The notes beneath the pieces were generated by a model. The model was not told where the DNA came from and made no database searches. It worked only from the letters and a program-made list of their open reading frames with translations. 64,000 bases of DNA from Pteria penguin. Lineage: Eukaryota; Mollusca; Bivalvia; Pterioida; Pteriidae. The position numbers and the translations under genes are program-made. Of the stretch, positions 13,401 to 25,810 are shown in pieces. How positions within the stretch are numbered: the first letter of the stretch is position 1; each line of letters begins with the position of its first letter. The DNA is taken from contig CM068582.1 of NCBI GenBank assembly GCA_035048485.1, positions 38,723,096 through 38,787,095 on the forward strand, written 5' to 3'.

Positions 13401-13559
13401 AAACTATTCCTAATTGACAAATATTATCCTCTTAATCACCATAAAAATCAGTGGCCCGGTATGAAGAGAATCTAGTTCTATATCTACATTATCTTCGTCA
13501 GTAATGCATTCTAATAGCGATTAGGATTCCATTATAGTCATGTTCAAAGCATATCGGAG

Positions 13560-13715
13560 AAAACTTGACTTGATGTATGTCTTTTATTTTTATGTTAGTC
13601 GGAAACCATTGAAACTTCATCACAATAACTGTTCATAGGATTTAATAACCACTCACTTAAATTTCCACATTGGCTGTCGAAATGTGCATAAGGTGCACAA
13701 AATTAATACACGTAG
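13560..13715 (+). repeat. Fragment of the hammerhead-bearing repeat (3' end)
   Basis: The end CTGTCGAAATGTGCATAAGG followed by TGCACAAAATTAATACACG matches the second half of the hammerhead cores at 17.37 and 28.27 kb. The CTGATGA half is missing, so this is a relic. Confidence 0.35.
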
Positions 13716-13719
13716 ATAT

Positions 13720-15230
13720 ATTTGTATATTCATTTATCTGCAGTAGTAATGATCAAGCGCTTTTACACAGAGGCAAGGTCTTTTTCTCAAATCATAACTT
13801 TGAAAACAGATCTGAACCTGGTATACAAAAACCTTTGTAATTTTATACTTTTTATTCTAAGGAGCTTCATTAGATTTGATCATTTTAAGAGAGTGTCAAA
13901 ATCTACACTCTCTTTCATTGCTCTTCTTGTATAATCCTCACGCACTTTCGTGAGTATTTTGGAGGGCATGGAAGTTCTTTACTTTTAAAACATGGAGAAG
14001 CTCTATCTAGAACAGTTTTGTGGCTAAAAAGTTTTTCCAATATTTTAGTAATCAATGCCCCAATTATTTAGTAAAGGCGATCAGATTTTTTCCTTTGATA
14101 CTGGATTTGTACAATCAATGTAATTTTCAGAAAGGAATTGAATATGGAGTGATTCATATGTGATATAGGCTAAATGGCGTCTGTATAAACGGTAGAATAC
14201 TGTCAAAGGAAAACTTATGAATCAAGATTTGTTGTATTTTCGTGAACAAAGACTTCCATGTATCCTCTGCTTTGTGATTGACATTTAGGTCTAGTTAATT
14301 GTTCTATTCTACTAATGTTATTATTTCATCCTTAGGGCGTCGCAGTGTTAAGATGTGTCATCAAGTATTCCAAAAAAAAATGGCGTTTTGGTTTTTTTTT
14401 CAATGTGTTTTTGCTTTGAATTCGTCATATTATAGAGAAAGATGACGTTTAATCTTGTTTGCCTTAGAAACGTGAATTCAGACAGAAAAGTAGTGTTGCA
14501 ATGCAGGAATGTATGTGTCAACAGCGAGTCATACAAATAAAAGTACAGAGGTGAGTGGTTCAAAACTAATATGTAATTTATTATATAAAGGCATTAATAA
14601 ACATGATATGACAATATTATCTATACACGTAGGTAATTTTTCAACTCTTGTATATCTATCAGCCTAACCCCCGATCTCTCGTTCATGACAATGTCATAAC
14701 TTCTAGAGATCAATTACTTGTCCTGTCAAATCTTACATCGATTATCTAGATCTATGACATCGGATATGAACTTTGAAGTCCGTAGAATGGGAGATTGTCC
14801 TGAACTTATTGACTGTATATCAGTAAGAATCAAAACTATTATTGATACATTTCTATCGTTGGATAAAATTTGTTCGATGCCTAAAACTTTGTTTGATGAC
14901 TGTTATGGGTATTTAACATAATCTGACTTGTCAATAAATTTTCCTTTCGACCTTAGTCAAATAAACAAATATTTACAAGGGATATGTGCGATATGTTAAT
15001 CAAACAGGTAACGAGACGTTGACAATCTTTCAGTTTATCATAATTAAATCAAATAAATTCAATCTGTCTTCAGTTTAATGAAAATGCCAGTAACAATAAA
15101 CACATGAATGCTTCTCATTGAAGCAATTCCTAAATGTTATCATTAATATTGTACTAATAACATTTCGCTGACATAAAGTGCATTTTGTCTACATACTCAT
15201 GAATAAATATAAAGGTAATGCTATATACAT
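13720..15230. other. No gene recognised
   Basis: AT-rich DNA with short open frames only. A 67-codon plus-strand frame at 14718-14921 has unremarkable composition and no motif I know. I do not call it a gene. Confidence 0.4.
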
Positions 15231-15239
15231 TGCATTTGT

Positions 15240-16265
15240 CTTCAGTGTACTAAAAGAGAAAACAGAAGACATCTGACAAAGGTTTATGACAAATCACTAC
15301 GGACATGCACACAAAACATAACAGTGAAATATACACGGAAAAACGACGTTACAAAATATTCGATTTTGCTGCGGTTACGATGCCGAATTAGGACAGCCAT
15401 TTAAAGTAACAAACGTCGCTCAATTGGTGTTAACCGGTTTACGGGCGCCCACCTTCCCACTAACCGCAAAAGCAGCATAATCAAAGGACACACATTTAAA
15501 AATCTATAAATAATACTCAATAGGTTTCTGAAGATGAGATGTCATAAAGAATTTTACACAAGAAAGGTTTATAAAATGATATGCTGATATCAAAAATATG
15601 TAAGGTGACATCAACATAAGTAAACCGTGCTCTGCCCGTCTGTAAGCAAGCTCAGATCCTTGATCGACAGGAGTCTAGACTAACAGTTACACGGAACGAG
15701 GATCAGGAGCTTTTATCCTTTGAAAAGGTTTGGACAAAGCCCGTCATAGAGTCCCTTCCGCCCTGTTAGTCGGCGTGCAACGCTGGGTTGTAGAAGGAGC
15801 ACTTAAAGATATATGGGCTTAGCGATGATCTCGGGTCATACTAGTGTCGATGTCGAAAGCATTTAATAAGTTTAGAACCCGCCGATATAAAATGATCGGA
15901 ACCTTTGACCGTCCTTAGTTTGTACACAAGAACACCGTGTTGGGATGGGAAATTCCGCTGGATAAGTATTGTTGAAAAGTCACATTTCCGAATTTAGATA
16001 AAATGTTTAAATAAGATCTGTAAAATTTACCAAAAGTGTTTTGAAGTTTATGATATCTATAACCCTGAATAAGAAGTGTAAAAGGAATCTGATAATTAGT
16101 GCAGGTTGTTGCGAAGCGAACTAATTTACTACAATAAATATCATATGATTGATGTCTGGGGACATCACCATCTAGATAAGGAAAATTAAGAATAGGAAAT
16201 CCAAAGTCGTCACGTTTGTCGTATATGTTTTTATGAATATGGTTGTTAATAATTTTAATATCAAA
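15240..16265 (-). pseudogene. Penelope-like family A copy, tail plus RT end
   Basis: This is the most complete inverted counterpart of the 2.7-3.77 kb copy. Read on the minus strand it goes from the RT C-terminus (16265-15950; blocks matching YDDFGFPIVNFPYLDG and GYRYHKLRKTFSKF, with disruptions) through the tail with GACTCTATGACGGGCTTTGT to the GAAAACAGAAGACATCTGAC end. It is frameshifted throughout. Confidence 0.65.
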
Positions 16266-16749
16266 AATTAAAAAAAGAAAATAAAGTGAGTTTTATTGTT
16301 GTTTTCATATTTAACATTTTCACAAAACAAATGAATGCTTCTCAACCAAACAATTCTCCGATAGATGTAATCATGACGATTACACCGATAATATTTCTCT
16401 AATACGATGGGATTAATGTCCTGCTGTATAAAAGATAAATGTATTAAAGGATATCTCAGGCCATTGATTTGATCTCTATAGCAGCTGTATCATTGCTTAC
16501 CACTCAGACTTAGATCGAAGTATTTTATTTGAGGTTCAGATGATAGGGGCAAATTTTAAAACCCCTGACTGTACTACAGTTTTGCCTTATTTTGTTTTTA
16601 CAGTGACACACGTATCAGCTTTGATTTCGTGAACCTTTTTATTAATGTTAAAATGACGAACTAGAATGACCATTAACATGGATTTCAGTTGTCATCAAAA
16701 CCGTCCTCACACATCTGTGTACACAGTTACTCTACAACTTTAATCTAAC

Positions 16750-16995
16750 TGGAATGAAAGGTGGGCGCCCGTAAACCACACCAATTGAGTGACCTCTGTT
16801 ACTTCAATTGACCGTCCTAAGTCGGTATCGTAACCACATGACAATGGAATATGTAATGTCGTTTTTCCGTGTATTTTCTAGTATTATCATGTTTTCTTTG
16901 CAGGTCCTTGGTGATTTGTGTCATACAGCTTTGTAAGATGTTTTCTGTTTCTCTTTCAGATATCTTCAGTATAGTGTAACTGTGTGATTCACATT
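16750..16995 (+). repeat. Penelope-like family A tail copy
   Basis: Starts GAAAGGTGGGCGCCCGTAAA and runs through TTGACCGTCCTAAGTCGGTA, TGTCGTTTTTCCGTGTATTT and CAGATGTCTTC-like sequence, in the same orientation as the 3.5 kb copy. The overlapping minus frame (16817-17101) carries CMTQITKDLQRKHDN, nearly the same as CMTQITKDMHTKHDN in the 53.1 kb copy. Confidence 0.6.
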
Positions 16996-17119
16996 TAGTG
17001 CTGATGATATAGAATTGATGCTTTGAATGTTTATATATTGCTTGTCTTGGGTAGTGTAATACATGAATATATTTACAGAAGGTTATGAGTTTCAGCCACA
17101 TTTCACATAAGCCGATGTC

Positions 17120-17425
17120 ACTGCTGGTGGACTGATAGTTCCCGAGGGGATTATAAGTCTAATGTTTAGTGCATTTTGTACTGACGTAAAATATATACTT
17201 TAAATTTGAAATTTTGTAAATCACTCTAAAACTATTGAGTATCTCCCTCATGCATAGCTCTGTTCTAATATTGATTCATTAGCTCATTTTTTCGACCACT
17301 TTGATTTTAACTGCTCTTCAAGTATTTATATATCATTAGAATTCCAATCATTCGGCCATTAGCATCACTGAAGAGACATAAGTCGTCGAAATGCGCATTT
17401 ACTGCACAAAATTATAACGTATACT
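17120..17425 (+). ncRNA. Degenerate type I hammerhead ribozyme at the end of a dispersed repeat
   Basis: About 300 bases of repeat starting GATAGTTCCCGAGGGGATTA and ending in a hammerhead-like core: CTGAAGA at 17368-17374, a small stem, GTC, GAAA at 17388-17391, then TGCGCATTTACTGCA as stem III and ACAAAATTATAACG. The conserved CTGATGA is mutated to CTGAAGA and the base before the usual cleavage site is not U, so cleavage is unlikely. The same repeat is at 28.08 kb. I recall this repeat type as common in molluscs. Confidence 0.5.
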
Positions 17426-17429
17426 TATT

Positions 17430-18870
17430 CTAACATTTTTATAGTAATGAATCTTAATAGTAATGTTAAATACCTGCTGTCCGCGCAGCTTACTTCAGAT
17501 ATCGGAATATCGGGATTTTTTTTTATTGTAGTATTAAAATTGTTAAAAATGAATACTACCACTCAATTAGTTGAGCATTCTCGTAACTAATTTCATAAAC
17601 CAAACGTTCTCAAATGCAATCGTTTCCCTACTGTTAGTTGATATCGCCTTGAATAGGGGATTCTCCATATTAAAAATTCGTCCGCTAATGGTTGATTTTC
17701 TGCCGTGTTTATCTATGACGTCATTTTTGGACGATTCGAATATTTGAAAAGGTAAAGTTTGTTACGTCAAGTCAAGTGTGTCCAAAGAGAATAGACTCTC
17801 CTCGATAGATCGGTACCAATTTTTTGTCAAAGCGTGCAAAATTAGGGGAGATATCGAGGTGTGATGGTGGTCGAGTCGAAGGTGCGAGTCATCCCTTTTA
17901 CCTATTCATGGATTACGTATTAGCTTGCTTTCAATGTGTTGGGAAAACTTTAATGTAAGGTCGCCCCTGTGATATATGGTGTGACCTTGACATTCATGAA
18001 TTAACATCATCTGATTGACCTCTGCCGGAAATCCCATGCATGTGACACATAATAGGAAAGTCATAATCTTTATTGTAAACGTCAGATAGATCACACAGAA
18101 AGTGACACAGAAGTGTCGTTATCCACTGCATTCGACACTTGAATGGAATTTAATTATAGTATAATTTATATACCAAAATCTCTTTCTCTCTCTTATATCA
18201 ACATCAAAACAATATCAATCATCAAACAATATGCAGGTGTCAGTCCCAAAATTAGCTACTCTAGACTTTGATGACAAAAGACTTAGTCCTTCGACCATTT
18301 GTTCGTAATTGAAATTAGAAGGTTTTAGATATAGGCGAAAAGGAGCAAGACGATTTGTAAGAGAGACGAATGGAATAGTAGCATCTAGACATGAGTATTT
18401 GAGGTAATCAACTTAGTTAAATTTTTAGTATGACTTGCGTGGGATATAGATTTTATATTTCATTTGTAGTTTATCATGTCACAAGCATTTAATGATGATA
18501 TTCAAATTCAAAGTCAATTATCCGATTTATGTTTCTTATAATCTTAAAATTTCAATTTCTAAATGTTTATTTAATGCAAGTATTTCTGCACATATAACTC
18601 TAACAACAAATGATTTATATCCGTTGTAGAAAAATAAAGAAAGCAAGAGAAGAAGGACAGAATATTGTATATTCAGACGAAACTTGCTATGGTATTAAAT
18701 TTGATATAACTGGCGATCAATGATATTCATATGAAATTAATCAAAAGTAGTCATACTATGTAATCTACAATGTATATAAGTACATCAACCTAGCGATAAG
18801 ATAAGATTCCGGTACTATATTGTAGCAATTAAATGTATTCATTACTACGGAAGCCCTGGAAGGATATTGT
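17430..18870. other. No gene recognised
   Basis: Mixed-composition DNA without a convincing open frame or repeat. A 62-codon minus frame at 17906-18094 has no recognisable motif. Confidence 0.35.
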
Positions 18871-18876
18871 TAATTA

Positions 18877-18975
18877 CATAAGTTATGACTTATTAGTTAA
18901 TACATAAGTTATGACTTATTAGTTAATACATAAGTTATGACTTATTAGTTAATACTTATGCATTATGACTTAAAT
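18877..18975. repeat. 26-bp tandem repeat, about 3.5 copies
   Basis: The unit ACATAAGTTATGACTTATTA followed by GTTAAT is repeated three times exactly, with a decayed fourth copy. Confidence 0.9.
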
Positions 18976-19104
18976 TGAGTTATTCAATTTGTCAAATATA
19001 ATAAACTAGAAACAATAATTATTGAAGTTGTTTTGGGTTTGAAATATTCAAAATTTCAATATCCGCCTCCATCATACATATACTAATTGCAAAATTGTAT
19101 GCAA

Positions 19105-19370
19105 CATTATTAGTTACTACTTATTACTTATTATTTATTAGTTATTACTTATTAGTTACTACTTATTAGTTATTACTTATTAGTTACTACTTATTTGTTA
19201 TTACTTATTAGTTACTACTTATTTGTTATTACTTATCAGTTACTAGTTATTAGTTACTACTTATTTGTTATTACTTATTAGTTACTAGTTATTAGTTACT
19301 ACTTATTTGTTATTACCTATTACTTACTATTTATTAGTTACTACTTATTTATTATTACTTATACGATACT
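19105..19370. repeat. Minisatellite of TTATTAGTTACTAC-type units
   Basis: Interspersed TTATTAGTTACTACTTATT and TTTGTTATTACTTATTAG units with a period near 18-36 bases over about 260 bases. It ends about 20 bases before the integrase-like frame. Confidence 0.9.
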
Positions 19371-19389
19371 TTCTATCACGTGAAAGAAC

Positions 19390-19790
19390 ATGGAGCCAAC
19401 ATCGATGCTTGCATTAGTCGCATTGACATTACTTGTTATGGTAGTCGAGTATGGTGAGTGTATTTTACCAAGCAACATTCCATCGATAGGAAATGAAATA
19501 CGAAAAGATGAATTAATTCGATTGTACTTTCTGGAAGGGTTTAAGTATTCAGAAATACTTTCGTTTTTATATAGCAGACACAATATTTTGTTGAGTGTTC
19601 GGCAATTAGGCGTATTTTAAGACGTCTAAATCTTCAACGACGACCAAACCAATACTCACCGCAACAAACTATAGAAAATGCAATACGACAAGAGTGTCTT
19701 GTATGTCGAAAACATACTAAAGCAACAAAAATGAAAAACGAATTGAAGAAAATAAAAAACAGATATCTACTTATCAAGTAGCGTATGTTA
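19390..19790 (+). pseudogene. Remnant of an integrase-core (DDE) transposon protein, N-terminal part
   Basis: The frame 19390-19617 contains IRKDELIRLYFLEGFKYSEI and LSFLYSRHNILLSVRQL. After a frameshift near 19600 it continues RRILRRLNLQRRPNQY and TIENAIRQE. This order (DELIxLYFxxGxxYxEIxxFL, then SxRQLxRxLRxxGLxRR, then NAIRxE) is the helix-turn-helix lead of integrase-core proteins frequent in molluscs and fish. The catalytic core is absent. The first 25 residues (MEPTSMLALVALTLLVMVVE) look like a signal peptide, odd for a nuclear protein and possibly a chance start in flanking DNA. Confidence 0.55.
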
Positions 19791-19909
19791 CCAACAAGAT
19801 AGAGTGGGATGAGGTACGGGAGCAGAGTAATGCGTAAACATCTCTCTTGGCTAGCAAAAACCCTCTCGCATGTACAATAGAACTTGAATTCCACAACCGA
19901 ATTTGTGTC

Positions 19910-21060
19910 TTTTGGATAATTAACCTTTTTTCTATTATCGAATTGGATGGAATGCAGGGGAGGGGGTATCTATTTATTTATTTTTACACAAATACAAATT
20001 AAATTCATTGTATATTTTCATTTCAGTTCATTTGTTTAACAGGTGTTTAATAATACATAAATATCTATAAACCAAAGCAAATAGATAATCTGATATTTTG
20101 CACTACAAAGGAAAAACTTCATTGCATTATTCAAATGTAATACAAACCTTCTCCCCCCTCCCCCGAAAAAAAAATCTTAATTCTGGATTGTTCTTTATGT
20201 ATACCCGCGAGGACATATAAATAAAAAGTCATTCTACGTTGTAGTCGAACAACATTTTTATAATCTAGTCTAATGTATATAGATATAACCCAATGAACGA
20301 GACCCATGAACAAATGAGTGACTGTAGTATTCTAGTATTTAAAAATTCTTATTTTATACGTCAGGAATATTCTTCAATATGCATTCTCCAAACAATGTTT
20401 TATTGTTTTACACCTAATAAATCTAGCAAACCTTCGTATTGCAGCAGCGTTTCTATTTTTCTTTGGACCATTTCCCACGTTACATTTCTTTGTTAGGACA
20501 CCAAGTGATTTCTGTTAATGAAAGTTTCCACAAAATGAAGAATACTTAGATTTTATAATTGAATTAGCTGCAATAAAGCCACCTAATATCCAAATCATTT
20601 TCAGATTTAACTAAAACGTATATATCTAAAATCTAAAAACAAAACTGACTTGAAATCAAAATACAAGTTTAGAAACAATTAAATAGTCTTCCGACATCAT
20701 CTTCATTGAATCTTATTTAGTTATATCTCAAAAATAGCAAGCGGACCTTTTCACATTTCTGACTGAGGTCAGAATCAGCTCAATTATTTCACTTTCTACA
20801 ATATTCACTTTAAACTGAGTGATATAAATGCATTAATAATTGTATAATTCATTTAGATTTTCATGTTGGTTTTGTTCAATATCTAAATTATTGCAATGTT
20901 ACCTATATACCTTACCTTAATATTGAGAAATTGATACCTCACAATATACATTTATATATATTTTATAGAATTTTAAATGATTCAAGCAGGATATATCGCT
21001 ATATAAATACCGGTACATCGTAAACATTCATCTGTTCGAGTCTTAATATTACTTCTGGTA
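19910..21060. other. No gene recognised
   Basis: AT-rich DNA. Short frames on both strands show no family motif. No structured repeat is visible apart from homopolymer runs near 20150. Confidence 0.35.
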
Positions 21061-21114
21061 GATCTGTCTTGGAGTCCAAAAGAAAATATATATATATAGT
21101 CAGTGAAAATGAAA

Positions 21115-22730
21115 AACAAATGGAAAATAACAAAATATGTCTACTTGAAGAGCATATGTGAACCCCTGTGATGGAGTGAGATCAGGTGCCCGGGGAGAGT
21201 GAGCATCTCCTGCTTGCTAGCAACACCCGTCACATATACCCCGTAGAAAGAGTCAAATCGTGTTAATTCCATATGTATCTATATATGGAGAAGTCGAAGT
21301 AGGTAACCTTCTAGTATAGAAGGTGTCAAATCTGTGTAAAGTGATCGGAATCGGTCTCAGTCCAGAATATCATTTAAAAGTCTGGATAACGAGATATCAT
21401 ATGGAGTAATAAGAGTCTCGTAACGACCGTAGAACTTCCTCAGTGACGATGCTAGTCTAGCACATATATAACCCTGGTTGAGCAGCTTAACTGAAAGTCG
21501 CCTAGCCCTCAGAACAAAGTCATTGTAATTTGAACATGCTCTGGAATAACGTATTAACTGAGATATGAATACGCCGTATGCGGGCGATGATGGAATGTTG
21601 CTACTTATGAAAGTTTGTGATAGCGAAATTGAAATCGTCACGTTTGTCATAGAGTGAGGTGTTCAATTGACCATTAATGTCGAAAGACAACATAATATCT
21701 AAATACGAAGTAGAATTACTAGTTTCTGTGGTTTCTTTGACCTCCAGTTCACTTGGATAGATGATGCTAAGGTAATCCGCGAATGAAAGATTATTAATTG
21801 AAAGCAAGTCATCTATATATCTGTAAGTAAAATTGAAGCCAAGAGCCAATTGTTTTTTTCCTTGCGAAAGCAAAGACTGAATGAACTCAGCTTCGTATGA
21901 ATAAAGGAATATGTCAGCCAGAAGCGGAGCACAGTTAGTGCCCATTGGAATGCCGACAATTTGTTGAAAAACCTTACCTCCAAACACCACAAATATGTTA
22001 TCGATAAGAAAGTTCAACATCTGAATGACAGCTGTTTCAGTGTATTTATTTTTGGAATCAGAATTTTCCCTAACAAAGTAAGTTTTATCGTGGCCTATTA
22101 CTATATATTTGAATTTGCGGCTTCCGTTTTTACTAGTAAATGCATTTTGAATAATTTCCGCTAATCTGTCTTTTAATTTCTGATGAGGGATCGTTGTGTA
22201 CAGAGTCGAAAAGTCAAAAGACTTGATGGAGTGAATTTTAGTAAAACTTTTTGATTTTAGATGTTCTAACAACTCTTTTGAATTTTTAAGGATCCACATT
22301 TGATTAAATTCACTTCTGGAATATACTGTTTCGCAATATCTATGAAGGCCAGATTTAATTTCTGATAATATTTTTGTGAGTAGCATCGATACAGATTTTG
22401 TGGAACACTTCGAGGAACCAGCGATAAAGCGTTGTTTGTACGGAGTTTTGTGCATTTTTGGAATACAGTACAAATATGGAAGTTCTAAATTCAATTTATT
22501 TGAGTCAATACCAAACGTATTGAGGACAGATTTATGATTCTCGAGTACCGAAAAGTTCGTGAGAGTATAAGTAGGATTTCCTGGAGCTGAATTTAATCCT
22601 AATTCTTTCACTAGGCTGTCAAAGTAATATTTCTTACAAGTAAAAGTATAATTATTAGATGCTTTATCTGCTGGTGTAATGATATAATGTTCTTGGAGGA
22701 AGGTAAGTTCTCTGACAATGTCATCCTAAT
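21115..22730 (-). pseudogene. Penelope-like element family B, nearly intact reverse transcriptase
   Basis: The RT frame runs from about 22728 to 21604 and, after a shift, to 21357. In order it shows ITPADKASNN, ELPYLYCIPKMHKTPYKQRF, DFSTLYTTIPHQKLKDRL, GIPMGTNCAPLLADIFLYSY, FTYRYIDDLLSINN with the catalytic YIDD kept, SYLDIMLSFDINGQLNTSLY, YGVFISQLIRYSRACSN and LRKFYGRY. The frame breaks near 21610 where, compared with the copy at 49.7 kb, five bases are missing. No GIY-YIG endonuclease is visible and the 5' part stops at an in-frame TAG near 22735. The tail to 21115 carries the terminal-repeat core shared with 50.2 kb. Assigned as Penelope-like from these blocks. Confidence 0.75.
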
Positions 22731-23024
22731 CGATATTACCAATAATATCATGTAGTAAAATTACATAGGTATAACTCAAACTGACTGTAAGCTATATTAA
22801 CTATAGTAATATCAGAAAGGTAGAGTCTAACCGATTTAATGAAATCACAAAAGTCCACTTTCGATTGTTAATGTCATTTGATATGTATATGGTATACTGA
22901 CATGAGTGAAATGAATAAAATACACGAAGGAGACAAGAAAACGACGTCACATTTTCCCATTTAAGGCAAAAAATGCTGCCTGAAAATCTGGTGTCGGAAA
23001 CGCACGTGAACAAATGTCTGTATA

Positions 23025-23235
23025 TATATATATATAGTCAAAAAGTTAAGATGGTTAGTTTGAAGGTCAGGTCCCAAAATATCGGTTAACATTCTTGAAA
23101 GAGGAATCTTAAATTGCACTAGATCCCTATATCGACCATAGAACTTCCTCAGTGACAATTTCAAACGTTCTTCAATATATCCTTGTGAGAGTAGTTTCGT
23201 GGCAAAAAGTCTCGCTCTCAGGACGAAATTTTCCT
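23025..23235 (-). pseudogene. Penelope-like RT C-terminal fragment
   Basis: The minus frame contains KLSLRKFYGRYRDLVQFKIP and LSRMLTDILG, matching SLRKFYGRYETLITPYDIS and LSRLLNDILD of the 21.4 kb copy. It is truncated on both sides and belongs to a related but distinct subfamily, shared with 26.4 kb. Confidence 0.6.
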
Positions 23236-23239
23236 ATTG

Positions 23240-25600
23240 AAAATGAAATAAAATTAATAAATCATAATTGTCACATATGATGTTTATCATAAGAAACGTA
23301 AAGATATGATTTATTAAAATAAAGCAATTAGTAAAGTAAAGGCAAATACACTTTTCCCGTCCTTTGTGTGGTTTGTATAGCAAGCTACTTCTTCCTATAT
23401 CGTTATTCTTAAGTTGATAATGATTTCCCGATTTAATATTTATCAATTGACACTAATAATGAAAATCAAAATAATTAAAGAGAATAACAAATCCTGTTAT
23501 ATTCCAAATTAGATAAATAATCTATTACACATATAGTAATACTTAAATGTTTTGACTCTTTATCTAACGAAAGAAGACGTGTTCGATTAAAATATCTCAT
23601 AGATTATTTATGTCATATATTCGAATCATATCCAACGACTAGAAATTACAGAGAAATTAGGATTTGAAATTTTACATAACGCATATTGCTGAAAAAGGGG
23701 TTCATGTTTTAGGAAAAAACAGTAAAATGTGTAAAAGTCTATAGCATCTTTGACACTGAGTCATGAGTTAGAAAGCAATCCAAATCGTTGGTGCAGGTTC
23801 TAGCAAATGAGAAATATACAGCATATCAAGGGTGTCTAAGGGCATATGCATCTAATGAAGAGAATTCGACTGTAGGAAATCAAAGTATCCCGATTATCAT
23901 AAATGCTAAAATGTTTATTGTTGTTAATAAATTTGATGTGCCCATGTATATCCAAAAAGCTGTTTCCTTATGAGAGTTTCCATATGCTTTATTGCACTTA
24001 AATTTAGGCAGGACCACTAATGAATCTTTCAAACCGTCAATTATTAATGTCATATATTTATAAATTCAAATGAAAACCTACATTGATTTCATGAAATAAT
24101 ATATTTAAATGCTATATGATAAAGTGTAAATGACATATAGCAAGGCCATATTGCTTTTTGGTTACCTACCCAATATTTATAGTAGCTATAAAATCAGCAT
24201 TGTTTACATTGAGAGTTACCTTCCTTTCACTATAAATATCGTATCTATTTTATTGAAATAATTAGTGGATATTCCATTCAGACATATACATATAATTGCT
24301 GAAATTGTCAATATGTATTGTACTTTCATACCTTTGTATTAAAATTATAAATAGCTGCACTTCAAGTTAAATTGAACTTTGTTTATTTGTTGTGTTTTGT
24401 GTATAATTGATATTTTATGATTGTTATATTTAGTGGTACGTTGACATATCATCAGTTTATAATATTTTTTATATTAAAGTGTAAATTTAACTTAGTTTGG
24501 GGGAAAGAGTTTAGATGGCAATATAGTAATATCTCCATCTTCGTCAAGATTTGGTTCAATTTCAAGTTGAGATGTTTTTGATGATGACTAAAGCATTGAT
24601 TTATCAACATATAATAATCAGCGCTGCATATGGAATGATTCATTTAGAGATATTTCATTTGACAAATTTAATCTCTTAGTTATTTTTTATTTATTTGTTT
24701 TTTGCAGTAGAAAAGTGTGGGAAAGAAAGAAATTAGGTAATATCATGCTTTTTGATATTTTCTGTTTTTGATTAACATTAAATCGACATACATTATAGTC
24801 CGAACTATTATATATCCACTTTATTGAATATATTACCAATATAACGTGATCGATACAACATATGGTCATTACAGATTTAAATGTCATACATACCATCCCA
24901 ACAAAAACATTTTATCTCTACGAAACCAACACTTGACATAAAGGGGATAAAAGTATTTAAAATGAAAGATATCAATAAATGTTTATGATACCAGTATGAG
25001 AGTAAAAGATTTCATTTAACAATAAAAACGTTATCTCCATTCTTTTTTGATATTCATATGACTGCAGTTTCATCGTCTTTAATATGATTCGCTTTGTTTT
25101 ATTAAGTACATTGATATTAATTTAACCTATTTATGGTAAAGACAAAAGTTTGAGTAGTGGTTTGTTTTAATCTCATCGTATGAAAAGAAGCAATAATTTA
25201 GCATTTCTACACAACACAAAACCTCACTAATTCATTGACGATATGTAATTAACGAGTCTGTTCTCGATACGAGTTTTAATGAGCGGCGCAAGTTTTAGCG
25301 AATGCCGATCGATTGTAATCGTTAAAATAGTCGGCGTCTTAAAAACATTAATAATATTAATGAATTATCAACAAATTATAAAATCAGCATAGTTTAACCG
25401 AAATGTATCTACCCAACATTAATATATCGAAATTAATTATCATAATATCTGATTACGACATTTCAAAACGGTTTCCGGTATGTAAAAAAGGCCGATTGTA
25501 AACAGACGACATTTGACAGCTATATATAAACAAATCATCATGAGAGAGAACGGTAAATTTTCTCGTGTGTCAAAACAAAACCATTAGATCACTCGCCTTT
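23240..25600. other. No gene recognised
   Basis: About 2.3 kb of AT-rich DNA. The longest frames (60-70 codons) lack motifs and have random-looking composition. Phrases around 24835-24950 (TATTACCAATATAACGTGAT, then ACAAAAACATTTTATCTCTA) recur near 39700-39790, so a low-copy repeat is likely present. Confidence 0.35.
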
Positions 25601-25810
25601 CCAATGTAGAAAAAGATACAAGATACAAGATACAAGATCACAAGCTTCAACTCCAAATCTTGATCAAGTAGATAGTTCCGCTAACATTGCAGATCATTGT
25701 TATTGCTCATCGTTTTCATCGTGTAAAAATTCATTTGAAATTTCCGACCCAGTTTTACTCTCAGCTGCAGGCACATTATCACAAGATCAAATCATCATTT
25801 AGTTTTATAA

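Noticed and set aside
18877..19370. Possible CRISPR-like array from regular short repeats
   Set aside because: Contiguous tandem units without spacers, in a eukaryotic genome. It is a minisatellite.
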